Positions 23,933 through 35,529 of a DNA stretch of 64,000 bases are shown here, one piece after another; the stretch's first letter is position 1, and each line of letters starts with the position of its first letter. This DNA comes from Homarus americanus (Eukaryota > Arthropoda > Malacostraca > Decapoda > Nephropidae). The position numbers were made by a program, and so were the translations under genes. The stretch covers positions 3,240,981 through 3,304,980 of the forward strand of contig NW_024732415.1 of the NCBI RefSeq assembly GCF_018991925.1. Reading direction: 5' to 3'. A model generated the notes under the pieces. The model did not search any database. It was not told the origin of the DNA and was given only the letters and a program-made list of their open reading frames with translations.

Positions 23933-25192
23933 TTTAGTCTTTTTCTTTTCAACTAAAACATTCTCAGTCTTCCTTCTCACCGTCTTCCCTCGCCACACGT
24001 ACCGACCAGATGTCTTTTTAATGCCAGTAAGAGAGAGAGGAGAGATTAGACCCACCCTAAATTATGTAAACAATCGTGACGCCTTAAACTTTGGATAAGA
24101 TCGTGTCTCCTGGAGTCTCAAAGGTTCCTAATTTAATTTATCTCCAGACTGGTGTTATGAGAGGGTGTAATGGGTTAACTTAATTAAGATATTAATAATG
24201 ATTGTCAAAGGGTTCGTAAGTTTAATTATCTCTTAAATGGTGATAGTACATAAAGATGGACTCTGACCGATTTGACTCTCTTAAACTATGAGATACATAA
24301 TTATATGTAACTGATAATATGGCGTCGACATTGGGCGGAGACTCTACCATAAATTTTGACTATTTCTTATACCTAATTAGGATAGAAAGATTTATCGTAA
24401 GAAGCTGTGGTTAGGAAGACACTTAAGATTAGGTTAAGAACGGCTTTAATATATATAGCTGAGACCAGGTATAGACCTAAAACATAAAGCTGAAATGAAG
24501 AACGGCCCCACAGTATAACCTTGAGGTTAGGAATGGCCCTGAAGGACGAAGAAAGTGCCAACAACGTCAACGCGAGCAATCAACGTCGCCTGGCACCCCT
24601 CAATAACATGCTTATGGAATCTACGTCAGCTGAGAGTTTGCCCTCATTCTGCCAGCAGTGGCATTCGTTTATGGCTCAAGCTTTATAAATAAATGTGATT
24701 GGTTGGTACGAATTTCAAAATACAACGGTTGATATCCGAAGAGGAAGGAGGACTGATTTGACCACCGTTTTTATCTTTCAATGTGAATTCAACTGTTGAT
24801 CTAATTTGTCAGCCTCAGGTTGATTCGTCATCTGAAGTCATTTTTTTTAATTTGCTGTGTTGATCTTATTGGTCATCCTCCGAAAAAGACGACTTCTGGT
24901 TGGTCGGAACCTGCTCGGTGCCACCCCCTCCTCCATGACACGCAGGTGACAGGTGTAGTCACTCTGATACTGACGGGATCTCGCCTTTATTTAGACTTTA
25001 ACGGCCCCAAAAGCATAAGAGCTTTGAAAAAACACGAAAATAAATAAAAACTCACGCCATCCACGCCACGTTAGGAACACCTTAACCACAACAAGGCCTG
25101 AGTTAAGATCTCGAGGTCGGCACCAATGGTCGTTTTCAAAAGAGGAGGGATACCATGGCGCATGTGCAGTAGATTCCCGCCAAAAAATGGGG
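23933..25192. other. About 1.2 kb with almost no simple repeats
   Basis: This is one of the few long microsatellite-free stretches and has more CpG than the average here from about 24540. Short frames exist (24820-25047 plus, 25071-25286 minus) but none matches a family I know. If a host exon were present in the window, 24500-25750 would be a reasonable place to test. Confidence 0.4.
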
Positions 25193-25733
25193 TTTGTTTA
25201 CACACGAAAAAGGTAAATACTGGAGACTTCTTACACGCGTTTACGGGAATTAGTGTCAGCAAAGACGTATAGCAGGGAGCAGTCAAGCTCCCATATTTTT
25301 CAACGATGATTCAGGGTAGACTGTGATACCCTGTAGCGACTTGGTGTTGGTGTTCCTGGCGGCTGGGGTAAAGTTTACGATCCATTATAAGCGCTGTGAG
25401 GTCTATAAATATGACTCTCTTTGAGAAACCTTTAGGGCGTCAACCCGTTGTGTGCCATATATACACTATACAATTGGAATCAACATGGTGCTTATTGTTG
25501 CCACAGATGGCGACATTTTTTACGCCAAAATGGCGGCAGGAAGTTTTTTGTCCTGCTATATTTCTGTGCGAGCTTCACCTCTAACACTGGAAACTTTGAC
25601 ATTTTCCAAAGAAGGAGGGGGAAGAAGCCACCTCATAAGGGCAGAAGATTGCCTCCAGGACAGGTTTGTTTACATGAAATAGGTAAACATGGAGGACTCT
25701 TGCGTGTTCTTCTCGGGGTATCAGTGTCACATG
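25193..25733. repeat. Diverged direct duplication, copies about 470 bp apart
   Basis: GGTTTGTTTACACACGAAAA with ACTGGAGACTTCTTACACG (25190-25262) resembles GGTTTGTTTACATGAAATAG with ATGGAGGACTCTTGCGTG (25663-25733). Both end in a TCAGTGTCA-like or TTAGTGTCA-like word. The DNA between has CTATAAATA at about 25401, frames of 60-96 codons and no recognisable product. Confidence 0.5.
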
Positions 25734-25907
25734 ACTGAGAATAAACACATTGGTGGGTATGTCTTATCAGCTTCTTTAATTCATGGTAGGTAGCCCAGGT
25801 AGAGACATTAAGAATTATGAGTGTAAACGTGTTGAGAATAGCGCGCGGAAGTGTGTGGAGAGATATATTTATACTGATACATGGAGATTACACCAGCAGG
25901 CCTCGGG

Positions 25908-25911
<4 letters not shown>

Positions 25912-25970
<59 letters not shown>
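25912..25970. repeat. (GT)n microsatellite
   Basis: Pure GT, about 58 bp. Confidence 0.96.
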
Positions 25971-25972
<2 letters not shown>

Positions 25973-26105
25973 ATCAAGTGGTGGTGGTATACGAGTATAT
26001 TGTAGGTGTGTGGGTTGGTTGGGTTCTCAGTTCATGATTGTTTCCCTTGTAAGCTTCTTCTGTCTGTCTGTGTCTACCTGTTTCTCTTATTTCAACCACA
26101 AATAG

Positions 26106-26107
<2 letters not shown>

Positions 26108-26159
<52 letters not shown>
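26108..26159. repeat. (CA)n microsatellite
   Basis: Pure CA, about 52 bp. It lies some 140 bp from the GT tract at 25912, so the two are inverted relative to each other. Confidence 0.96.
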
Positions 26160-26161
<2 letters not shown>

Positions 26162-26246
26162 GCATTAATCATCAGCAGGTATGGCTGTCGTGTCCGGATA
26201 AGTTTTATTTCACTTGTGTCTTTCAAGAACCCAATTAAAGGGACAC

Positions 26247-26900
26247 CTTGGCATCTCTCTCTCTCTCTCTACACCCTGTGTCTCTAGCGTTGTAATATTA
26301 TTCCCTTTAACTAACTTCTCTTTTGTCTCTCTTCTCTCACACTTTGACCAAACACCACTTTATCTCTTCCTCTCCCCTTCCCCTCTCTCTTCTCACCCTC
26401 TCCTTCTCCTCCCTTCCTCCACACTCCTACACTACTATTTACCTTCGCATACATAATTCCACCTGTTCTCTTGCTCTTTTCCATCTCCTTCTCCCTTCCT
26501 TTCTCTCCCCTCTCCCCTCCCCTCTCTCTCCCTTCAGCTCTATTCTCCACACCCGTTTCTCCCCTCTTCCACGTTCTTCTCCTTACTTTAATTGATCTCT
26601 TTCCCTCTCCTTCCTCTCCCTCATTCCTACCCTTACCTACCCACCCTCTACACACTCATTCACACTTATTCCTGTTCTCTCCCTTTCTCCTCATTTCTTT
26701 TCTCATCTCCCTCTCCCCTAGCCCCCTTTCTTTTCTCTCCCATTTATCTCTCCTCTTTCTTATTTCTTCTCGCCTATTTCATATTCCTACCCTTTCTCTT
26801 TTCTCCCAGTTCCTTTCTTCTCTTCCCTCTATCTTTTCTCTTATCTCTCTCTCCCATGTTCCCTCCCTTCTCTCCCATCTTCTTCTCTCACACTTTTAAT
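26247..26900. repeat. Polypyrimidine low-complexity block
   Basis: About 650 bp of mostly C/T with irregular TCTCCCTTCC words. Long Ser/Pro/Leu frames on the plus strand and Arg/Glu/Gly frames on the minus strand reflect composition only. Confidence 0.8.
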
Positions 26901-26905
26901 GACCC

Positions 26906-26908
<3 letters not shown>

Positions 26909-26962
<54 letters not shown>
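26909..26962. repeat. (CA)n microsatellite
   Basis: Pure CA, 54 bp, ending the pyrimidine block. Confidence 0.96.
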
Positions 26963-26963
<1 letters not shown>

Positions 26964-27111
26964 GTCCCTCCTTTCCTCCTTTCTTCCCTCCCTCTCTCTC
27001 TATCCTCCTCCTCTCCCTTCCCCAGCGCCCACACAGGGACGCCCACGCCCGTCAATTAGCTGGCGTATAAAGAGAGTTAAGTGTGGTGGATAAATGTGTT
27101 CCCCCTCAGAC

Positions 27112-27151
<40 letters not shown>

Positions 27152-27163
27152 CACACACACACC
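27112..27163. repeat. (CA)n microsatellite
   Basis: CA with one AAACAC interruption. Confidence 0.95.
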
Positions 27164-27353
27164 AACTATAATGGCACACACAACTATAGACATACACACA
27201 TACATTGAAGTCCCTCGTATACACACAGGTAGGCAAACAATGCACAAACAGACACGACAAACACACTTGTTTACAAAAGCTGAAATATTACTGTGATTAA
27301 TGAATAAATTTCTTTACTTCCTAAAATAATACATTTCTGCGTTATCTGTGTCT

Positions 27354-27355
<2 letters not shown>

Positions 27356-27422
<67 letters not shown>
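27356..27422. repeat. (CA)n microsatellite
   Basis: Pure CA, 67 bp. Confidence 0.96.
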
Positions 27423-27424
<2 letters not shown>

Positions 27425-27893
27425 CACACCATTCCTCTCCCCATTCACATTCTTAAATAGTCCTCTCCCCATTCTCTCCTCCTCACTTCACCCTCCTCCC
27501 CCATACCACTCCCACACATCCCTCTCACCTCTTTCTCCCTGCCCTCTCCTCTCGTATCACACCTCCTCACCTACCTCTCTCTCACTTCACTTACCCTCTT
27601 TCCCCATCCTCCCCTCTCACAATTCTCCTTATTCATCTCCCCTCTCCCCACTTCCCTATTCTCACCCTCACCTTCTCTCCTCACGCTCACACCTTCTGCC
27701 CTCTCCTCGCCCTCACTGCCTCTCTCCCCTCTCCTCACCCTTACTTCCTCTCCCCTCCCTCACCCCTTCTGCCCTCTCCTCGCCCTCATTGCCTCTCCAC
27801 TTTCCTCACACTCACTCCCCCTCCCCTTTCCCGCTCTCACTCCCTCTCCCCTCTCCTCGTTCTTTCTCTACCCCTCTCTCTCTGACATCAAAA
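27423..27893. repeat. Polypyrimidine block with CTCTCCTCGCCCTCA words
   Basis: C/T-rich for 470 bp. TTCTGCCCTCTCCTCGCCCT appears at about 27687 and 27768, a local 81-bp duplication. The long Ser/Pro frame is compositional. Confidence 0.78.
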
Positions 27894-27929
27894 CAAGGAT
27901 GACGCTAGTGAGAGGTGTTGTAGAAAAGG

Positions 27930-28633
27930 TGCAAATAGTGCCAGCTTTATACTCTACGGGGGTGCCAGCGACACTTACGGGGTGCCAATCTTATACTCTA
28001 CGGGTGCCAACTATACTCATCGTGCCAACTTTAGACTCTTCGGTGCCAACTTTATACTCTCCCTACGGGGTGCTAGCTTACATTTCGATGAGGGTGTTAA
28101 CTTTATACCTCACGGTGGGTGCCAACTTTAATTCTTGGGGTGCTGATTATACTCTTGCTTAAAAGCCAGCTTATACCTACGAAAAACAACTTATACTTAC
28201 GAGGGTGCCAACTTTAGACCTCGGTGCCAATTTTAGACTTTTCGGGGTGCCAACTTTATACCCATGGGGGTGCCAACTTTATACTTACGGGTGCCAAATT
28301 ATGTTTCACGAGGGCCAACTTTATACTTCATCAAAAGCAATCTTTATACTACTGGGGTGCCAATCTTATGTTTCATTAAAAAGCAATTTTATATCAAGGT
28401 GCCAACTTTTTATACTTAACCGGGGTGCCAACTTTATAATTTACAGGGGTGCCAACTTTATACTCTACCGGGGTGCCAACTTTATACTCTACGAGGGTGC
28501 CAACTTTATACTCTACCGGGGTGCCAACTTTATACTCTACCGGGGTGCCAACTTTATACTCTACCGGGGTGCCAACTTTATACTCTACGAGGGTGCCAAC
28601 TTTATACTCTACCGGGGTGCCAACTTTATAACA
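27930..28633. repeat. 24-bp GGTGCCAACTTTATACTCTA minisatellite with a decay gradient
   Basis: From 28446 to 28633 units step by exactly 24 bp (GGTGCCAACTTTATACTCTA then CCGG or CGAG). From 27930 to about 28440 the same words recur with indels, lost blocks and irregular spacing. The 24-bp (8-codon) period opens frames on both strands. Confidence 0.9.
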
Positions 28634-29124
28634 AACAGGAGTGATAACTGTACTGAAATATGTGCTCGTACGTGAAGACGAATCTTTACCTGAACCCGTA
28701 AATGTTCCCATATCTGTACCTATAGCTGAACCCGTAAATGTACCCGTGTCTGTACCTGTCCCATAATTGCACCCAAACTAGATCTATACTTGTCCTACTG
28801 TAAAATATTCCTGTATTAATCTCGGATATCTGAAAGCTGAATATTCAAAGCCGGTCAGTCCATCAACAGAGCTCCTCAGATCAGTTGTCACGGGTAACAA
28901 TATAGGCTGCAGTGAGCGGTACCCTAGCACAATGTTGCACGGTATATTGCACACTAATGCAAGAGAGGGGAGAATAGGGGATGATTATTATTTAGTCCTT
29001 CTGTACCTGCAGTGCGACAGAGACCCTCAGTGTGCGGTCGTTAACGTAATGTAATAGGTGGTTGGATCTCGCTACGCATGGTAACTAATAATTCAACATT
29101 CATTAACATGCAATACGTCCGAGG
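28634..29124. other. Mostly unique sequence
   Basis: Two copies of GCTGAACCCGTAAATGT-like words with TCTGTACCT at 28688-28765. No gene seen. Confidence 0.55.
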
Positions 29125-29399
29125 CGTCTAAGGAGAGGTGGTGGTAATGGTGGTGGTGGTGGACATATAGTGGTGGTTGGTGGTTAATGGTTGGTGGTTG
29201 GGTGTGGTCGGCAGATAGTGGAGGATGGTGGTGCTAGGTGGTTTATGGTTGGAGTGGTGGTTAGTGGTTGGTGTGGGTGTAGGGGTGGTGGACAGATAGT
29301 GGTGGTTGTTAGTACTAGGTCGTTGATGATTGGGGTGGTGATTGGTGTTGGGTGGTAGTTGGTTGGGGGTGGTGATTGGTGTAAGGTGGTTTGGGTGGT
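29125..29399. repeat. GGTGGT-rich degenerate repeat
   Basis: GTGGTTGGTGG words with irregular spacing, grading into the next array. Confidence 0.8.
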
Positions 29400-29999
29400 A
29401 TTTGGTGTGGGGTGATTGGGGAGAGGAAGTGGTTGTGTGGGGTGATTGGGGAGAGGAAGTGGTTGTGTGGGGTGATTAGGAGAGGAGTGGTTGTGTGGGG
29501 TGATTGGGGAGAGGGAGTGGTTGTGTGGGGTGATTGGGGAGAGGGAGTGGTTGTGTGGGATGATTGGGGAGAGGGAGTGGTTGTGTGGGGTGATTGGGGA
29601 GAGGGTGGTGGGGGTGATTGGGGAGAGTGGTTGGTGGGGTGATTAGGAGGAGGTTGTGTGGGTGATTGGGGTGATTGGGGAGAGTGGTTGTGTGGGGTGA
29701 TTGGGGAGAGGGAGTGGTTGTGTGGGGTGATTGGGAGAGGGAGTGGTTGTGTGGGGTTGATTGGGGAGAGAGAGGAGGTGGTTGTATTGGGATGGTGGTG
29801 ATTGGGGGAGGGGGTTGTGTGGTGATTGGAGTGGTTGTGTGGGGTGATTGGGGAGAGGGTTGTGTGGGGTGATTGTGGTTGTGGGGTGAGGAGGGAGTGG
29901 TTGTGTGGGGTGATTGGGAGAGTGAGTGGTTGTGTGGGGTGATTGGGGAGAGGGGAGTGGTTGTGTGGGGTGATTGGGGGAAAGGGGTTGTGGGGTGAT
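29400..29999. repeat. G-rich 30-bp minisatellite
   Basis: Unit is about GTGGTTGTGTGGGGTGATTG then GGGAGAGGGA. About 19 units, many with deletions. Each complete unit has four G runs (GGGG, GGGG, GGG plus GG), so the plus strand is strongly G-quadruplex-prone. The His/Thr/Pro minus-strand frame (280 codons) is a by-product. Confidence 0.9.
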
Positions 30000-30218
30000 T
30001 GTGAATTAGATGGTCGTCGGGTGGTAGTATGTGGTAGTGGTGATGTGGTTGATGGATGGTCGTGAGGAGGGGTTGGTTATGGTGGATGGATGGAGGGTTG
30101 GTGGAGAGGTGACATGCAGTGGAGGGAAGAGGGGAGAGGTGTAGGGATGTGGTGGTGATGATGGAGGAGGAAGAGGAGAGGGGAAGGAAGGAAATGACGT
30201 GTTTGAGGAATGAGATAT

Positions 30219-30219
<1 letters not shown>
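30000..30219. repeat. GGT/GGA-rich low-complexity flank
   Basis: Degenerate GTGGTGATG and GGAGGAAGAGG words between the G-rich array and the GT tract. Confidence 0.7.

Positions 30220-30304
<85 letters not shown>
30220..30304. repeat. (GT)n microsatellite
   Basis: GT with one TATG interruption, 85 bp. Confidence 0.96.
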
Positions 30305-30307
<3 letters not shown>

Positions 30308-30787
30308 ATTTGCGTCATTCTTCACAATTCCATCTATTTATCTATTATCAATCTACCCATTTATTATAGTGTGTATGTATATGATAATCTTCTGTGTCTT
30401 TCGCAATTACTCCTTCCCTCACCTTCCCTTCCTGTCTTTTTCTTATCCTCACCCTCCCTCCCTCCCGTTCGCCTACCTTCTCTCCATTCCTCCTTCCTCC
30501 TATCCTCCATTCCTTCCTCTCACCCTCCTCCCTCTCTCTTCTACTTGTTCGTCCCCTAGGTGATGGCAACATGGTAGTGATGGAGGTGAGGTGATCTGTA
30601 TGACACGGCTTCGACTCCTCCCTTGACGCAACACAGGTAATTGGAGACCTATGAAGCCTTGCATACCTGAGAGAGAGAGAGAGAGAGAGAGAGATAATAT
30701 CATTGCTAGGCTGACAAACAACGTGTCTGACATTTATTACACATAAATTCATCCCAAATGTACCTCACTTTTTATTACCAAGCTACT
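30305..30787. other. Pyrimidine-rich then mixed sequence
   Basis: C/T-rich at 30405-30550 and (GA)n at 30671-30693. No gene seen. Confidence 0.6.

Positions 30788-30829
<42 letters not shown>
30788..30829. repeat. (CA)n microsatellite
   Basis: Pure CA, 42 bp. Confidence 0.95.
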
Positions 30830-30832
<3 letters not shown>

Positions 30833-31477
30833 CCTGTTACCTGGGCACAAAACTTAATTAAAGTGACTATAATTGTCAACAAGATAATATATTAAGCAAG
30901 AACTTCAAACGTTAAATTAAATCCCACGTCACTTTACCCCGTGATAATAATAGCCATTCACAAATCAGTATAACCTGACCAAGCTGACCAATGAAAGATT
31001 AGCTTTAATCCCGCCTGGGAGCCAGAATGTAAACAAAGGCGTCCTCCTCCACCAAATGTCGCTTAGAAATTGACTTTTAGACTAAGAAATTCTCCGCGTC
31101 AGGTGTTGAGGAGTTTCTCTTGGTCTTTAGATGGGACAATAGACTTACGGCTGAGACTTGTTTGAGCTTCTGGGTGAGTTCATGTTAATTGGGGGGGGGG
31201 ACAGTTGCCAGGTACCACCAGATGACGTAGTATTTTTTTTTCCTGGTCTTCAGAAAACTGTGAAAGAATTGCGGTATTTTCTGTTCTTTGCTCTTTGATG
31301 CTTTTTGGGTACTTTTTCCAGGGGTGAAATGACATCTGAAATTTTAAGAATGGGAACTAAGTAATAATTTAAAAGACAGACAGACAGACAGACATATACG
31401 AAAAGAAAGAGACAGACGGCTTTTAATTTGGATTGATATAATATTCATTTATTTACCCGGAATCGGCCAGGTGGAGG
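30830..31477. other. Unique sequence, no gene seen
   Basis: Contains a G9 run at about 31191 and (ACAG)n at 31376-31394. ATGTAAACAAAGGCGTCCTC near 31027 weakly recalls the duplicated segments at 25193 and 25663. Confidence 0.5.
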
Positions 31478-31553
31478 GACACCCGTACTGGAGGTTTAGT
31501 ATACTGTGTGCTGTGTCCCGAACAGGCCCAACACCCACCTCCATATAAGGTTA
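31478..31553 (+). mobile_element. 3' fragment of SINE family A
   Basis: CCCGTACTGGAGGTTTAGTA, then TACTGTGTGCTGTGTCCCGA and ACAGGCCCA align with TGTACTGAAGGCTTAGTATA and GTGTACTGTATCCACACTG in the copy at 34412. The tRNA-like head is missing. Confidence 0.6.
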
Positions 31554-31565
31554 AGGTTTAAAGTT

Positions 31566-31702
31566 AGCTGAAGTAAGATAACAGCAGCTGAAGTAAGATA
31601 ACAGCCGCTGAAGTAAGATAACAGCAGCTGAATTAAGATAACAGCGGCTGAAGTAAGATAACAGCAGCTGAAGTAAAATAACAGCAGCTGAAGTAAGATA
31701 AC
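31566..31702. repeat. 20-bp tandem repeat, seven copies
   Basis: AGCTGAAGTAAGATAACAGC steps by exactly 20 bp with single-base variants. Confidence 0.95.
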
Positions 31703-31859
31703 AACTCGTAGTAACAACAATTTAATGTTTATTCTCGTCTCACCTTTATTATTCTCACTGTAGTTCGGAAAATATAAAATAATACAACAAATTAAACATA
31801 AATGAAACACACGAACCAGTCTCAAAAGGACCCAAAGTTAAATTTCCCCTTAACAGAAA

Positions 31860-32170
31860 ATTTGAAAATGAATCTGTTTCACTTTAGCTGCGAAACGAAG
31901 ATGAATTCTCAAGAGTTCCTTAGTTAATTTTCTCCTCGCCATGGTGACAATAGAACGTATTTAACTGGCTCACTTAAGTTACGATAGAATGTTGGATTCT
32001 TAAAAGTTTATACAAGAATGTTCGTCCTAACAGGTGAATACATAACTTATTTAACTGGTGGCGAGAGAACGCATCTAACCGGCTGATTTAAGTTACAACA
32101 AAATATTGGATTCTTCAAAGTTTTAAGGAAATTTTCTTCCTGTCTGTTAACAAAACAAGGCAACTAACAA
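31860..32170. repeat. Decayed tandem repeat of about 114 bp
   Basis: A 58-bp block opening AGAACGTATTTAACTGGCTC at 31952 reappears opening AGAACGCATCTAACCGGCTG at 32066. A more diverged copy of its second half (GAATTCTCAAGAGTTCCTTA) lies near 31902, and TAACAAGCTCACATAAGCTA near 32165 may be a further copy. Confidence 0.6.
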
Positions 32171-32342
32171 GCTCACATAAGCTAGGACGCCAACATACCA
32201 CACCTGGCAGAGTTACCTGGTGAGGAAGAGGCCTCCCGCTTACAGCCAGGTAAAGAACTTTGAGGATCTCGGAGCGGGACAGTTAAGAGGATTGGTGGAG
32301 AACTTTCAGCCTATTAACTTCTTATCTCCTTGTGAGGGAGCT

Positions 32343-32345
<3 letters not shown>

Positions 32346-32406
<61 letters not shown>
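32346..32406. repeat. (CT)n microsatellite
   Basis: Pure CT, about 60 bp. Confidence 0.96.
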
Positions 32407-32409
<3 letters not shown>

Positions 32410-32424
32410 AAACTCTTTTCTCTG

Positions 32425-33135
32425 TTTTTACTCTCTATCTTCCTCCCCTCCCTCCTCTCTTCCTCCTTCCTTCATCTACCATCTACCCTTTCTCCCTCAA
32501 TCTGCCTTTCCCTTTCTCTCACCTCTTCCTCCGTCTCCCCCCCTTCACTCTGAATCTCTCCCTTTCTCTCTTCCTCCTTACTCCTCTCACTCTCCCTCCT
32601 CTCCCTCACATCCTCCTCCCCTCACACCTCCCCCCTCCCTCACACTCCTCCCCTCCCCACATCACTGCCCTCCCTCACTCCACCTCCCTCCCTCACCTCC
32701 CTCCCTCACACATCACTGCCCTCCCCTCACCTCCTCCCCTCCCCACACACATCCTCCCCTCACCTCCTCCTCCCTCACATCACTCCCCTCCCACACTCCC
32801 TCCCCTCCCTCACTCCTCCCCTCCCTCCCATCCTCCCCTCCCTCCACACTCCTCCCCTCCCCTCCCACTCCCTCCCCTCCTCCCTCCCTCCTCCCCTCCC
32901 CTCACAGCCCTCCCCTCCACACCCCTCACTCCCTCCCCCCTCACACATCCTGCCCTCCCCTCACACTCACTCCCCTCCCTCCCCACACCCCTCCTGCCCT
33001 CCCCTCCCCACCTCCTCCCCTCACATCCTCCCCCTCCCTCCCTCACTCCTCCCTCCCCCTCCCCACATCCCTGCCCCTCCCCTCTCCCCACATCCTCCCT
33101 CTCCCTCACCTCCCTGCCCTCCCTCACACATCTAT
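32425..33135. repeat. C-rich polypyrimidine minisatellite
   Basis: Irregular units of CTCCCCTCCCTCACACTCC with CACATC and CTGCCCTCC variants for about 700 bp. Unit lengths vary too much for a fixed period. Gly/Arg/Glu-rich minus-strand frames are compositional. Confidence 0.85.
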
Positions 33136-33682
33136 GTCCCCTCCAGTGGACACTCCTGTGCTCGTACTTGAAGTGCTGGGTAGGTTTGTGCCGCAGAGAA
33201 AGCTGTTCATCTACTAATTGAGAGAGAGAGGGTGGAATGAAGAGAGGTAAAGAAGACGATGAGAGAGTGAAGAAGAGAAAAAATGAGGGGGGAGGAGAAG
33301 AATGGGATTGAAGAATGATAAGGGAACAGGGAGGAGGGCGAGAGGGAGGGTAAATGAGGTAAGAGAGAGAGAGAGAGAGAGACCAGAAAATGGATGGGAG
33401 TTTTCAGCTGTCAATAAGAAAGGTGAACCATCATCTTTCAACCTCAAATTCTTACCAATAGATCATGTTCTATCTTTAACAGTTTTAGCACAATATATTA
33501 TGTTCTGTCTAAAACAATATAGTAATACACCGTCTATTGTTACCTCAAGAACTATTTTATTGTTTTAAAAATAATTCGTTTCCAAATAACTAATCGTTAC
33601 CAAGAATAGATTATTTTCTCTTGTTGTGTTATCGGCGTTAATAGAAATGCCAGAAAATATCATTGCTTCAACGCTTTTTGTT
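33136..33682. other. Mixed unique sequence with a purine-rich stretch
   Basis: GA/GGA-rich at 33222-33382, then AT-rich unique DNA. No gene seen. Confidence 0.55.
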
Positions 33683-33793
<111 letters not shown>

Positions 33794-33857
33794 AGTATTA
33801 TCATTAATTCCTAATTATTGTAAGTAATAACAGACACGGAACTCATGGCATTCTGGG

Positions 33858-34332
33858 AAGTTCACTGGGGAGAGGGAGGGAAGGGGTGTAGGTGAGAAGA
33901 GAGGGGAGAGAAGGAGAGGGAGGTAAGACGGGGGAGAGGGGGGTGGAAAGAGAGGGGTAGGGAAGGTGAGAAGGGGTAATTAGGAAGGGGAAGAGACGGG
34001 GAAGGGTAGGTGGTGGTAAGAGGGTAGGAGGGAAGGGGTAGGTAGCAAGGGGAAGTTGAGCAGTGAGGGGTGGGGTGGGGGAGGTGTGAGGGGCCACTAG
34101 TAAGGGGGAAAGGGCTACTATTAGTCAACGTTACTCAAGGGGTTAATCGCCACTTATCCCTCTCATTTGTCAAGTAAAGGAAGGGGAGGGGGAGGAAGGA
34201 TGGATGAAAGAGTTGTAGAGACAGGAGGGTAGTGGAGAAGGAAGAGGAGATAGGAGAAGTGGTAGAAGATTGAAGGAAGAGGTAAGTGGGAGGTTGGGGG
34301 AGGAAAGGGAGAAGGAAGAGATAGGAGAGGAA
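33858..34332. repeat. Polypurine low-complexity block
   Basis: GGGAGAGG, GGTAGG and GAAGGGG words, broken at 34105-34175 by ordinary sequence. Its reverse-strand frames are compositional. Confidence 0.78.
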
Positions 34333-34411
34333 GGAATTTGTGATATTAGAGATGGGAAATAGAGATTGGAGTGACCTAAAATATATCAAGAGTGACTTAA
34401 AACAAATTAGG

Positions 34412-34640
34412 TCAACTTTCAGTCAGCGGTACAGGGGTCGGTGGTTCGACTCCCGGGCGCTCCCAGTTCACCCAGCTGTAAATGGGTACCTAAGGTTACA
34501 ACTTGGGGAAGTGAAGACGGTTGAGTGCAGTACCGGCCATGCTGCCTCCTTGTGTACTGAAGGCTTAGTATACAGTGTACTGTATCCACACTGTTCCTAA
34601 CGGGCAGTCATGCCTATGGGATCCACTTTCACTTCTCAGA
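34412..34640 (+). mobile_element. tRNA-derived SINE copy (family A), most complete
   Basis: A tRNA-like head has the B-box word GGTTCGACTCC at 34443-34453. Then come AATGGGTACCTAAGG (34481), GAAGACGGTTGAGTGCAG, CTGCCTCCTTGTGTACTGAA, GGCTTAGTATACAGTGTAC, TGTATCCACACTGTTCCTAA, CGGGCAGTCATGCC and TATGGGATCCACTTTCA. This order defines the family and is reused in copies at 10270, 12842, 31478 and 43695. The exact 5' limit is uncertain. Confidence 0.85.
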
Positions 34641-35119
34641 GATCCACAATTTTCACAACCTCCAGCCTGACGCATCAACTTTCTGCTGCCTCCTCGTTGT
34701 TCATCTTATAATTCTCTGTTGAATACGATCAGTTTTTTTACACTGTTTGTCATCATGAGGAAGACGTGGTCAGACTCGCTAGCTAACCAGACACTGATCC
34801 ATTACTGTTATCTAGTGGTCGTCAGTGATGTGTTTCTTTATGGTAATGTTTATTGTCTGGTCATTGTGGGTGTCGTTGGTTCTGATCATCTAAGCACTGT
34901 GATAAGTGTGACCATGTTAGTGTAGTGCTAGTAGTAGTTGTTGTTGTTGTAAATAATTAGTCGTGATAGAAGACGTAAAGAAGTAGTGGTAGTAATAAGA
35001 AACAGTAGTAATCAAACTAGTAGTAGAACAATAGTGATAACAGTGATAGATATTTTGCAGTAATGTAAACACGATTTTCTTCTGTGGTTTAGCTTTATAT
35101 TAACTCAGTCAGCAACTAG
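34641..35119. other. Unique sequence, no gene seen
   Basis: Short GTT run near 34938 and TAG-rich words at 34985-35030. No supportable coding frame. Confidence 0.55.
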
Positions 35120-35324
<205 letters not shown>

Positions 35325-35529
35325 GTATAAAAGAATTCCTTCAAGAGAGGAAACAAAACAAAATATTGAACGAACGTCAATTTTAATCATTCATTAAATA
35401 TTTTAGCATCAGTAATCAAGATGAAATAATTAACAAACCGACTAGACAAACATAGTGAAAGACTCCCTGATGTTTTCTAATACACCTCAACCTGTCAGTG
35501 ATTGAGAAATTGTCATCTACCATGAGTTA

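Noticed and set aside
25396..25738. Candidate small gene after CTATAAATA
   Set aside because: Several overlapping frames of 60-96 codons in different phases, none with recognisable similarity or splice structure; retained only as a region to test.
29476..30318. 280-codon His/Thr/Pro frame, longest in the window
   Set aside because: Entirely within the G-rich 30-bp minisatellite and the GT tract; repeat by-product.
34412..34500. Functional tRNA gene
   Set aside because: The B box is good but no cloverleaf or acceptor stem can be built; it is the head of a SINE. The same holds for 12971-12986, 43739-43749 and 59345-59446.
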